A DNA stretch of 12,297 bases, taken from contig CALZJV010000381.1 of the NCBI GenBank assembly GCA_945787595.1, forward strand, positions 1-12,297, read 5' to 3'. Under the pieces are notes generated by a model, which was not told the DNA's origin, ran no database searches, and was given only the letters and a program-made list of their open reading frames with translations. This stretch comes from an uncultured Desulfobacterales bacterium. GTDB lineage: Bacteria > Desulfobacterota > Desulfobacteria > Desulfobacterales > JAFDCJ01. Shown one piece after another: positions 6,984-12,297 of the stretch. How positions within the stretch are numbered: the first letter of the stretch is position 1; each line of letters opens with the position of its first letter. Made by a program: the position numbers and the translations under genes.

Positions 6984-7603
6984 TTCTGGAACTGATGCAA
7001 AAAAGACGTTCCATCAGGCGCTTTAAACCGGAAGTTCCCTCGGATGCCGACATTCTCAAGCTTATTGAGGCAGCAGTGGCGGCGCCTTCGGCTGCGAATA
7101 AACAACCCTGGCGTTTTCTGATCGCAAAAAAAAAGAAACATTTTGAGATCATCGCCAAGGCGGTCAATAACGCCCGCCAAAAATACCTTTCATTATTAAG
7201 CCCTGAATACCGATCGGAGTTTGCGCATTATTCGGTTAATTTTATGAATTTCCAAAACGCACCGATTATCATCATACCTATTTACAGGGCGTTTCAGGGA
7301 ATCTCAGCCATGTTGAAAGAAAAGCCACCGGAAAAAGAGGTGTTTTTCTTAAGATCGTATGAACATGATACCGCCCTGATGAGCGTTTCCCTGGCCGTAC
7401 AAAATATATTGCTGATCAGCGAGGCTATCGGACTGGGGGCCTGCTGTATGACGGGGCCATTGATTGCAAAGGCGGATATCGAAAAATGCCTGCATGTTCC
7501 GGAAGGATGGATGATAGCAGCGTTGATTTCAGTGGGCTACCCGGATGAAGCGCCATCGGATCCGGGCAGGAAAAAATTGGAATTGGTTACAAGATGGCTT
7601 TAA
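6980..7603 (+). CDS. Nitroreductase-family FMN-dependent oxidoreductase
   Basis: A 207-residue protein. It begins with the family hallmark RRSIRRF (9-15), the usual FMN-phosphate contact, followed by APSAANKQPWRF (35-46), the conserved APSxxNxQPW segment, and ends with GLGACCMTGPL and a final VGYPDE strand. Members form homodimers with FMN at the interface and reduce or oxidise many substrates (quinones, enones, thiazolines); the sequence does not tell which. In an acyl-chain locus, a redox step on a double bond or ketone is a reasonable inference. ATG 6980 overlaps the preceding TGA; GGAGG at 6963-6967 lies 12 nt upstream. A much longer open frame from 6494 runs through it, but its upstream part is a shadow of the SDR. 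Confidence 0.9.
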   Translation: MILELMQKRRSIRRFKPEVPSDADILKLIEAAVAAPSAANKQPWRFLIAKKKKHFEIIAKAVNNARQKYLSLLSPEYRSEFAHYSVNFMNFQNAPIIIIPIYRAFQGISAMLKEKPPEKEVFFLRSYEHDTALMSVSLAVQNILLISEAIGLGACCMTGPLIAKADIEKCLHVPEGWMIAALISVGYPDEAPSDPGRKKLELVTRWL

Positions 7604-7614
7604 AGGGTATGAAC

Positions 7615-8010
7615 ATGAATCTGAACGACCCGGAAATAGAAAATAAAATTGTTGACGTGTTGTGTAACAGCCTGGCTCTTGTGCCGGATCAGATAACAAA
7701 AAATTCGCGTTTGATTACCGACTTGGGGATGGATTCTCTGGATTTTCTGGATATCATGTTCTCACTGGAATCAGAATTTAAAACCAAAATTAAGGACCGC
7801 GAATTTGACCGCGTACTGCGGCCGGACAAATCCGAAGCAGCTCTTCGGGCGGAGTATCTGACCGACGGGGAAATCGAGCGGTTGTCAGACCTTTTACCGG
7901 CGCTAAAGGAAGCTTCCCTGAAAGAAAAAGTACCCAGAAATGCATTTTTTACCTTTGTCACCGTGGATACACTGGTGAAAATGGTATGCCGAAAACTAGG
8001 CACCAAGTGA
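7615..8010 (+). CDS. Acyl carrier protein, elongated (131 aa)
   Basis: The phosphopantetheine attachment motif LGMDSLDFLDI puts the modified Ser at 41, and residues 1-60 follow the normal ACP pattern (IVDVLCNSLALVPDQI, then helix II EFKTKI). A charged stretch of about 50 residues (roughly 63-112, rich in Glu, Lys and Arg) follows, before a C-terminal helix (FVTVDTLVKMVCRKL) that resembles ACP helix IV. Standard ACPs have about 80 residues, so this is an insertion of an extra, probably helical, segment. I prefer ATG 7615 because AAAGGG at 7602-7607 sits seven bases before it; ATG 7609 and ATG 7594, which overlaps the nitroreductase, are alternatives. It is the likely carrier for the condensing and dehydrating enzymes encoded upstream. 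Confidence 0.9.
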   Translation: MNLNDPEIENKIVDVLCNSLALVPDQITKNSRLITDLGMDSLDFLDIMFSLESEFKTKIKDREFDRVLRPDKSEAALRAEYLTDGEIERLSDLLPALKEASLKEKVPRNAFFTFVTVDTLVKMVCRKLGTK

Positions 8011-8018
8011 GGTCGGAT

Positions 8019-9317
8019 ATGAAATTATCCTCCCATATTACCTTGATGACTGTTCTGATTCTAGGCGGTCTGTTGGTTCCTCCGGTGATTTACACGATGC
8101 TCTTTTTACAAGCGCCGTCTATTGCACCTGAAAACGCCCGAAATATCATTGTGAATGCCAAGGAAAAATCCATATTGATCGATGTTAGACCGGCGCGAGA
8201 ATTCAATTCTTTTCATCTGGAAGACGCCATCAATATTCCACTGGACACGATTCGAGCGGATGATAAACTTGTCTGGCAGAAGTGGTTAAATAACAGGGAG
8301 CATATTTTTTTGATATGCAACTTGGGTTTTTTAAGTGCCGGGGCAACGGAGAATTTACACAAGCTCGGTTTTCTAAATGCGAAAAATATCGAAGGCGGAA
8401 TGGATGCCTGGCTGGCAGGTGGTAAACGTGATCCGGCCAGAGAACCGATCCTGGTTCGTACCTCATATGGTGTCGGACCGGGAGTGTCGAAGCTGGAATT
8501 CAGTCTTTTTGAGCAAGCGTTGATCTCGTTTGCCGCTTTCGGGATCAAACCTTTATATGGGTTGATATCCTTGGTGTTGATTCTAGTTCTATTTAAAAAC
8601 AGAAATACCGATGCTGTCGCACTGAAATGGGCAATGATCGCGTTTTTTCTGGGTGAAAATGCTTGCGCTGTAAATTTTCTTTTTTTCGACGACCAAAGCA
8701 TACTCATGGAATATTGGCACATGTGCGGTATGCTGGTCAGTTTCGGTCTGGCAAGCTACGCCTTTATGGTGATGCTTGATACCAGAGTCATCGGTTTTGT
8801 CGATAAAAAAGAGAAGTGCATTCTGCTTGCCAACTGTAGACAATGTTATAAATATCAACCTGTCCCCTGCAACCTCCGTCTGATGTTTTTGTATTTAATT
8901 CCCGCCGCCGCGATAATCGCCGGTATTCCTCTTTCCGGTGATTTGGGGAGCTATTTTTACGTGGGTGATATTTTTGGCAGTGACGTTCTGTTTGGTCACT
9001 TTCTTTATCAACAAATCATAGAATACCGGTTTTGCCCTCTGCTCAGTATTGTGTTTCTGGCCATATCCATGTTCTATTTATTCAAATACCGGGAAAAGGC
9101 CCTGCCCGTCGCCAAAATCTATTTCGCCGCAGCCTTGGGACCGCTATGTTTCGGCTTGATGCGATTTATTATGTTTGAAGCCTACGAGAACAACCCCCTC
9201 TGGGCCGAAGCCTGGGAAGAGATAACCGAATTTGTCTTTGTTGGTTTTATCCTTTGGATGGTCTGGTGGTGGCGTGGACCCGATATGCAATTTCCTTTTT
9301 CATCAAAAAAGCGGTGA
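8019..9317 (+). CDS. Membrane protein with N-terminal rhodanese domain
   Basis: A 432-residue protein. Residues 8-30 form a membrane anchor; 36-135 are a rhodanese-like domain (ILIDVRPAREF, HLEDAINIP, then CNLGFLSA with Cys100 as the candidate persulfide-carrying cysteine, and a final NIEGGMDAWLAGG). After a linker come about seven hydrophobic spans (approximately 175-200, 206-226, 240-262, 299-318, 350-372, 378-402 and 412-430). A loop at 273-293 has four cysteines (CX5CX2CX7C in CILLANCRQCYKYQPVPC), a possible metal or disulfide site. ATG 8019 is preceded by GTGAGG (8007-8012). It is the last gene of the run, followed by a terminator. Sulfur transfer or redox sensing tied to the membrane is plausible; the exact role is unknown. 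Confidence 0.85.
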   Translation: MKLSSHITLMTVLILGGLLVPPVIYTMLFLQAPSIAPENARNIIVNAKEKSILIDVRPAREFNSFHLEDAINIPLDTIRADDKLVWQKWLNNREHIFLICNLGFLSAGATENLHKLGFLNAKNIEGGMDAWLAGGKRDPAREPILVRTSYGVGPGVSKLEFSLFEQALISFAAFGIKPLYGLISLVLILVLFKNRNTDAVALKWAMIAFFLGENACAVNFLFFDDQSILMEYWHMCGMLVSFGLASYAFMVMLDTRVIGFVDKKEKCILLANCRQCYKYQPVPCNLRLMFLYLIPAAAIIAGIPLSGDLGSYFYVGDIFGSDVLFGHFLYQQIIEYRFCPLLSIVFLAISMFYLFKYREKALPVAKIYFAAALGPLCFGLMRFIMFEAYENNPLWAEAWEEITEFVFVGFILWMVWWWRGPDMQFPFSSKKR

Positions 9318-9499
9318 ATCCTCATTTTGGTCCCAAACGCTGCGATTCTGATGCATTTGGAAAACTCCCTCTGATCGAAATCATTTCAAATTCAATCAGG
9401 ATAGGGTAGGGGATTAAAAACCTTCCCAGCTCAATTTGATCGATTTTGACAAACAATGATACTTTACAGGTACTCTTGGGGACGCCAATAAGATTATAT
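9318..9499. other. Untranslated stretch before the terminator
   Basis: About 180 bases after the rhodanese stop with no gene. I looked for riboswitch or small RNA signatures near the terminator (the GGGGACGCC region at 9478-9486) and recognise none. Confidence 0.4.
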
Positions 9500-9528
9500 G
9501 GTCGTCAGTAAATCTGACGGCCTTTTTT
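9500..9528 (+). terminator. Rho-independent terminator of the lipid-like locus
   Basis: A nine-pair stem GGTCGTCAG (9500-9508) and CTGACGGCC (9514-9522), with one T-G wobble and a five-base loop, is followed directly by six Ts (9523-9528). It lies 183 nt past the rhodanese stop and is the first strong terminator on the + strand after fabZ. Confidence 0.85.
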
Positions 9529-9584
9529 AAAGGAGAAAGGGGTCACCCATTAAAGGGCTTGTCAAGAGAAAAAACACCCCCTCG

Positions 9585-9607
9585 ATCAAAAAAATCTACT
9601 TTTTGAT
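9585..9607. repeat. Small hairpin
   Basis: ATCAAAAA (9585-9592) and TTTTTGAT (9600-9607) form an eight-pair AT-rich stem with a seven-base loop, immediately before the long hairpin repeat. It may be part of the same element. Confidence 0.5.
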
Positions 9608-9612
9608 TGACA

Positions 9613-9726
9613 GTTGATGAATTTGTAAAAAGACTGACTCCTAAATTGATTTTTGAACGCAGGTTATTATCTTTTCGGTTCTTGATTCAAAAAGCTAATT
9701 TCCAGGCTTTTTACAAATTCATCAAC
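9613..9726. repeat. 114-bp long inverted repeat (MITE-like hairpin)
   Basis: The ends 9613-9632 and 9707-9726 are perfect 20-bp inverted repeats (GTTGATGAATTTG, then TAAAAAG). The pairing continues inward through CTG, AAATT and TTTTTGAA blocks (9650-9657 with 9686-9693), giving arms of about 45 nt around a loop of about 28 nt. There is no coding capacity: the 61-codon frame across it is interrupted in style and starts inside the arm. Such compact terminal-repeat hairpins are typical of non-autonomous dispersed elements. Confidence 0.85.
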
Positions 9727-9935
9727 CTTATTCCGCCCTCAGCTCGGCCTCGTTTCTGTACCCGTTCCGCGCCCGTTATTTCAGTATTATAGGTTCACGG
9801 TCATTATTTGCTGATCCGCATCAGTCACCCATCAGGTTCAAGGCGATTGTGCTTTAAGCGCAAGGCGTCAAAACACGGCCCCTGGTCCTCTTGGACCCCA
9901 GAAAATCTTCGGTGCCATACCGTGTTCAATTGGAT
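9727..9935. other. Non-coding gap between the hairpin repeat and the IS110 flank
   Basis: No gene is supported. A small hairpin GGTCC-TCTT-GGACC lies near 9883-9896. The outer boundary of the IS110-type element on this side should fall in or near this interval, but I cannot identify the terminal base. Confidence 0.4.
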
Positions 9936-9970
9936 GGGTTACAGATCTTGTGGTTATTAGCCAACCCCTT
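9936..9970 (-). repeat. Third, partial copy of the bridge-RNA loop sequence
   Basis: Bases 9942-9968 match 10220-10246 at 23 of 27 positions, including CAGATCTTGTGGTTA and CCAACCCC at identical spacing. GGGTT/AACCC can close it as a short hairpin, but the 11-bp basal stem of the two complete copies is missing. It may be a decayed duplicate of the stem-loop, or the element end recognised by the donor guide. Confidence 0.5.
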
Positions 9971-10027
9971 AAGGACTCACGGCATAGGCGAATCAGGATC
10001 TAAAACGATCACTGGCTGGTTATTAAT

Positions 10028-10269
10028 GGGTGCAGCAGATGCCAAGCACATTTGGTGGTTAGATACCAACTTATTTTCTGGTTACTGCTGCCCCAAAATC
10101 TTATCGCATCATGCACCTGCCTTTTGTTCACTCAAATGTTTGCTTATTTTTATCGCTATTAATTCAGCTTTGACAAAAAATCAATAATGCTTGATTAGCT
10201 GGGTGCGGCAGATGCCAATCAGATCTTGTGGTTAAGTACCAACCCCATTTGCGGTTGACTGCCACACCC
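10028..10269 (-). ncRNA. Probable bridge (seek) RNA: two paired internal-loop stem-loops
   Basis: Stem-loop 1 pairs 10201-10211 with 10259-10269 and stem-loop 2 pairs 10028-10038 with 10085-10094. Each encloses 46-47 nt with the same plan: flank, apical hairpin TGGT-(5 nt)-ACCA, flank. Conserved parts are the basal stem, the adjoining ATGCCAA and the apical hairpin; the strands between are different, as expected of separate target and donor guides. One basal pair of stem-loop 1 (10206/10264) is C-A on the + strand but G-U in a - strand RNA, which indicates transcription in the transposase direction. The copy lies directly after the transposase stop. IS110-family elements are known to use such RNAs to choose targets. 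RNA ends are not determined. Confidence 0.6.
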
Positions 10270-10276
10270 AAACTAG

Positions 10277-11293
10277 TTAACTGAATAACTTGTCCTCATC
10301 AAAGGGAACCTGATCGCGCATGATATAGTAAGAGGCCTTGGATAGCTTATTACTTAATGCTTTAATCGCAACGACAGGTTTTGCTTTCGCTTCTTTGCTC
10401 TGATAAAAGCTTTGCGCCTTGGCACAATATCTTCTGGCAAATTGGGCCGCCTCCACATAAGCCCAGGCTAAGTATTTGTTGCCGTTCTTTTTGTTATTTT
10501 CTCCTTTCTTCTTACCATTGGAAAGGCGTTTACTTTCAACACACCGGCAGTAAGAAGAGTAATCTCCGACCTTAGCAAAACGTCCTATATCTCCAACTTC
10601 CAACATTATGGTCAGACCCAAAATATCGCCAATTCCCGGAATGGTACGCAACATCTCAAATTCCTTGCGCAGCTTGACCTGAGACTTGACTCGCTTTTCG
10701 ATGCCTTTAATAATGTGTTTTAAAAATTCTATTGTCGCCCAACTGCTGGTCGCCATGAACACCAAATTGGAACAATCGAACAGCTGCTCTATATCTTCTG
10801 ACTTCAACTTTTTGATCTCATTGTTGGACATCTTAAAGCCCAGATTTCGACTGACCATGCTTTGCAGACTCAAAATCTGCGCTGTGCGCTGCCGGACAAA
10901 TAAAAGTCTGCGTCGCACAAGATCTCTGACCGGCCGATGCTCTTTCGGGTAAATGTAACCCTCAGGCAGTATGCCCAACCGATGCATGTGCGCCAGCCAA
11001 AATGAATCCCATGGGTCATCGGTATGTTTCAGCCCCTCGTATTGCTGGATGGCCGATGGATTCGCCAAGTGTACCGGGTAGCCATGCTCCTGCAACCCGT
11101 CTACTAACCAATACCAATTAAACGTGGATTCTACTACCACGCCTTGAAGGCTATCTTTAAAGGGATCTAATGCTCTCAAAACATCATCCAATCGATTCGC
11201 ATGCCGTTTACCGTAAAGAATTTTATCTTTGGCATTAATCACGCCAACAAAATTATTACTTGAATGTAAATCAATTCCAGCGTATGTTTCCAT
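10277..11293 (-). CDS. IS110-family DEDD transposase (recombinase), intact
   Basis: A 338-residue protein with both family domains. The N-terminal RuvC-like DEDD domain has AGIDLHSSNN (Asp7), VVVEST (Glu), and HTDDPWDSFWLA (two Asp). The C-terminal Transposase_20 domain has LRTIPGIGDILGLTIMLEVGDIGRF and a conserved-serine region followed by NKKNGNKYLAWAYVEAAQFA. Length is normal (about 320-400), with no frameshift. ATG 11291-11293 on the - strand is preceded by AGGAGG. The enzyme inserts the element through a circular intermediate guided by an element-encoded RNA. Base composition and lysine-rich coding differ from the lipid-like genes, consistent with transfer. Confidence 0.95.
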   Translation of the reverse strand: METYAGIDLHSSNNFVGVINAKDKILYGKRHANRLDDVLRALDPFKDSLQGVVVESTFNWYWLVDGLQEHGYPVHLANPSAIQQYEGLKHTDDPWDSFWLAHMHRLGILPEGYIYPKEHRPVRDLVRRRLLFVRQRTAQILSLQSMVSRNLGFKMSNNEIKKLKSEDIEQLFDCSNLVFMATSSWATIEFLKHIIKGIEKRVKSQVKLRKEFEMLRTIPGIGDILGLTIMLEVGDIGRFAKVGDYSSYCRCVESKRLSNGKKKGENNKKNGNKYLAWAYVEAAQFARRYCAKAQSFYQSKEAKAKPVVAIKALSNKLSKASYYIMRDQVPFDEDKLFS

Positions 11294-11294
11294 C

Positions 11295-11380
11295 GGACAC
11301 CTCCTAAATCCTATAAAATTAATGTAAGGTTCTTGCCTACTGGTTCCATAGCATATTTTGCTATGGATAGGGAGGTGTCC
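11295..11380 (-). promoter_or_regulatory. Leader inverted repeat that can sequester the transposase ribosome binding site
   Basis: GGACACCTCC (11295-11304) and GGAGGTGTCC (11371-11380) are perfect inverted repeats. On the transposase transcript the inner arm is the AGGAGG ribosome binding site itself. Read-through RNA entering from the right would contain both arms and hide the site, while RNA started inside the 66-base loop would not. A second hairpin, CCATAGCA/TGCTATGG (11346-11366), sits within the loop. Confidence 0.5.
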
Positions 11381-12297
11381 TTTCTCAAGCTCGTCAGGCT
11401 GTAGTGAGATTTAGCGCCAGCGGTCCGTAGGAAGTGTGACCAGCATGGTCGATAACGAGTTGGTGAAAATCCAACCACGAGCCCTGAAAGGAGGCAACGT
11501 GTAGGCGAAGGCAAGGGTGCCTGAAGAAACCCATGCGGGCTGCCCGAAGAGGGAATAACCGGTCACGTATGGGCCAATGAAGGATCTGAAGGAAGCCATA
11601 GCCAAAATTGCCACCCAAGCTTGGTGCGAACCTCTGGAAGGCTGTCACAGGAGGGCGAGGTACCTTCGACTACCGAAGCCCGATATCCTTTCCGTAACCT
11701 GTGGGGGTATAAGAGGTGGGTGGGCAATGAAAACGCTATCGATCTTACCTGGTGAAGGACCGTCTGTACCGGGAACGTTGTAACTGCGACAGCGTGACCC
11801 TAAGCGGAGCGGAGACGTGGCCGTTATGGGCAGGGGGTTTGCAGATGAAGCCGTAGTAGTCGTAAAGCGCATTGCCGATGACGATCCGGGTGACCGGATC
11901 ATAGGGTAAAACAATGAGAAAGTGTCCCGTTGATGGGATGGAGGCGAAGGGTGGAACATGTTACCGAGTTCTTCACTTCATTATGAACTGTCGCCATGAG
12001 ACCAGCCATAGGAACACCACCTGGACCGAGGACGTATACTCTCGATCATACAGGTTGTGCACGGGTCTATGAAAGGGCGGTGCAAAACGAGGTAAAATGA
12101 AGCAGTTAGAGCTGTTCGTCGATGATCGAAGCCTGTTTGAGAAGCTATGTTCACCAAAGCTACTCAGGCAAGGATTTAAAGCGGTGAGGAAGAATCGGGG
12201 CGCTCCTGGAGTAGATGGGGTGACCGTCGATGCGTTTGAGCAAGACTTGGAACAGGAGTTGGCGCGGCTTAATCAGGAGCTTGAGCAATGGTCATAC
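11375..12297 (+). mobile_element. Group II intron, 5' part (RNA domains and start of the intron-encoded protein)
   Basis: About 720 bases of GC-balanced, highly structured non-coding DNA precede a reverse transcriptase frame, which is the arrangement of a bacterial group II intron (domains I-III, with the ORF in domain IV). The 5' end is set at GTGTCC (11375), the nearest match to the GTGYG boundary consensus, but it overlaps the leader repeat arm and could lie elsewhere (another candidate, GTGTG, is at 11434). Domains V-VI and the 3' end are beyond the window. Open frames inside 11577-11959 are incidental. Confidence 0.75.
12097..12297 (+). CDS. Group II intron reverse transcriptase/maturase, N-terminal part (runs off window)
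   Basis: ATG 12097, with GAGG just upstream (12089-12092), opens a frame of 67 codons that continues past the window end. It contains VRKNRGAPGVDGVTVDAF, the RT-0/RT-1 signature of group II intron-encoded proteins (the K-N-x-G-A-x-G-x-D-G motif), followed by a helix ending LEQWSY, where the family continues toward the RxxxIPK segment. The protein would reverse-transcribe the intron and help it splice. Only the first sixth or so is visible, so the presence of the YADD active site, maturase and endonuclease domains cannot be judged. Confidence 0.92.
   Translation, partial: MKQLELFVDDRSLFEKLCSPKLLRQGFKAVRKNRGAPGVDGVTVDAFEQDLEQELARLNQELEQWSY

Larger units (their letters stand above)
9936..11380 (-). 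mobile_element. IS110/IS1111-family insertion sequence (ends approximate)
   Basis: The element consists of a DEDD transposase on the - strand, about 340 bases of structured non-coding DNA on its 3' side (9936-10276) and a short 5' leader (11294-11380). The long 3' flank fits the IS1111 type, which carries its guide RNA downstream of the recombinase. IS110 elements lack ordinary terminal inverted repeats and make no clean target duplication, so exact ends cannot be read from one copy. The left boundary given is the outermost related stem-loop, and the right one is the outer arm of the leader hairpin. Confidence 0.6.

Noticed and set aside
6494..7603. One 369-codon protein fused to the nitroreductase
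   Set aside because: The first 160 codons are a shifted-frame reading of the SDR gene, rich in Arg, Ser and Gly; the nitroreductase starts at 6980.
9460..9528. Possible riboswitch before the terminator
   Set aside because: No known aptamer core could be matched and no gene follows in a suitable position; it is simply the end of the operon.
9607..9792. 61-codon open frame on the + strand
   Set aside because: It is formed by the arms and loop of the long hairpin repeat; no family resemblance and no start signals.
9891..10187. 98-codon open frame on the + strand
   Set aside because: It runs across the structured 3' flank of the IS110 element, has no ribosome binding site and no protein-like pattern; the RNA interpretation explains the sequence better.
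9820..10280. CRISPR array or integron attC sites
   Set aside because: The repeats are only two or three, of about 67 nt, with paired basal stems and no regular spacers; neither array nor attC core sites fit.
11577..11959. Open frames on both strands within the intron
   Set aside because: They lie in the ribozyme domains of a group II intron and show no protein-family signal.

Overview
The window looks like accessory DNA of a Desulfobacterota-type (sulfate-reducer-like deltaproteobacterial) genome. I infer this from the gene style, intermediate GC, the Tes-like radical SAM plus type II fatty-acid gene set, and several dispersed inverted repeats; no marker gene fixes the taxon. All likely metabolic genes (1-9317) lie on the + strand, and the right quarter (about 9500-12297) is mobile DNA.

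Left and centre (1-9317): a specialised type II fatty-acid/polyketide-like locus. In order: a remnant of a class III aminotransferase; a short-chain dehydrogenase (SDR) lacking the segment before its active-site serine; a six-helix membrane protein; a cysteine-rich radical SAM enzyme resembling the tetraether-lipid-synthase (Tes/MJ0619) type; a FabZ-like hotdog dehydratase; a short ketosynthase-like protein with no catalytic cysteine (chain-length-factor-like); a complete FabF-like ketosynthase with its Cys-His-His triad; a second SDR missing its nucleotide-binding N-terminus; a nitroreductase-family flavoprotein; an unusually long acyl carrier protein; and a membrane protein with an N-terminal rhodanese domain. 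Many junctions overlap (ATGA at 118-121, 4774-4777 and 6980-6983; 14-nt overlap at 1738-1751; 40-nt overlap at 3821-3860), as expected of an operon. Condensation (FabF plus CLF-like partner), ketoreduction (SDRs), dehydration (FabZ) and a carrier (ACP) can be assigned. The radical SAM and nitroreductase-like proteins would then modify the acyl chain. The product is unknown; an unusual acyl chain or membrane lipid is the most economical guess. Both SDRs carry apparent deletions, so the pathway may be decaying or may borrow a ketoreductase from elsewhere.

Intergenic structure is rich: a 144-bp imperfect palindrome of degenerate TCAGGTGTC-type repeats (943-1093) with a related copy at 6048-6109; a 246-bp segment bounded by 22-bp inverted repeats between the radical SAM and fabZ genes (3132-3377); a rho-independent terminator closing the locus (9500-9528); and a 114-bp long hairpin repeat (9613-9726).

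Right part: an IS110/IS1111-family element with an intact DEDD transposase on the - strand (10277-11293). Its 3' non-coding flank holds two matching stem-loops, each with an internal loop of about 46 nt and the same apical hairpin, which I interpret as the target- and donor-binding loops of a bridge/seek RNA. A 10-bp inverted repeat buries the transposase ribosome binding site. Next to it, the 5' part of a group II intron begins (about 11375), and its reverse transcriptase ORF (from 12097) runs off the window end.
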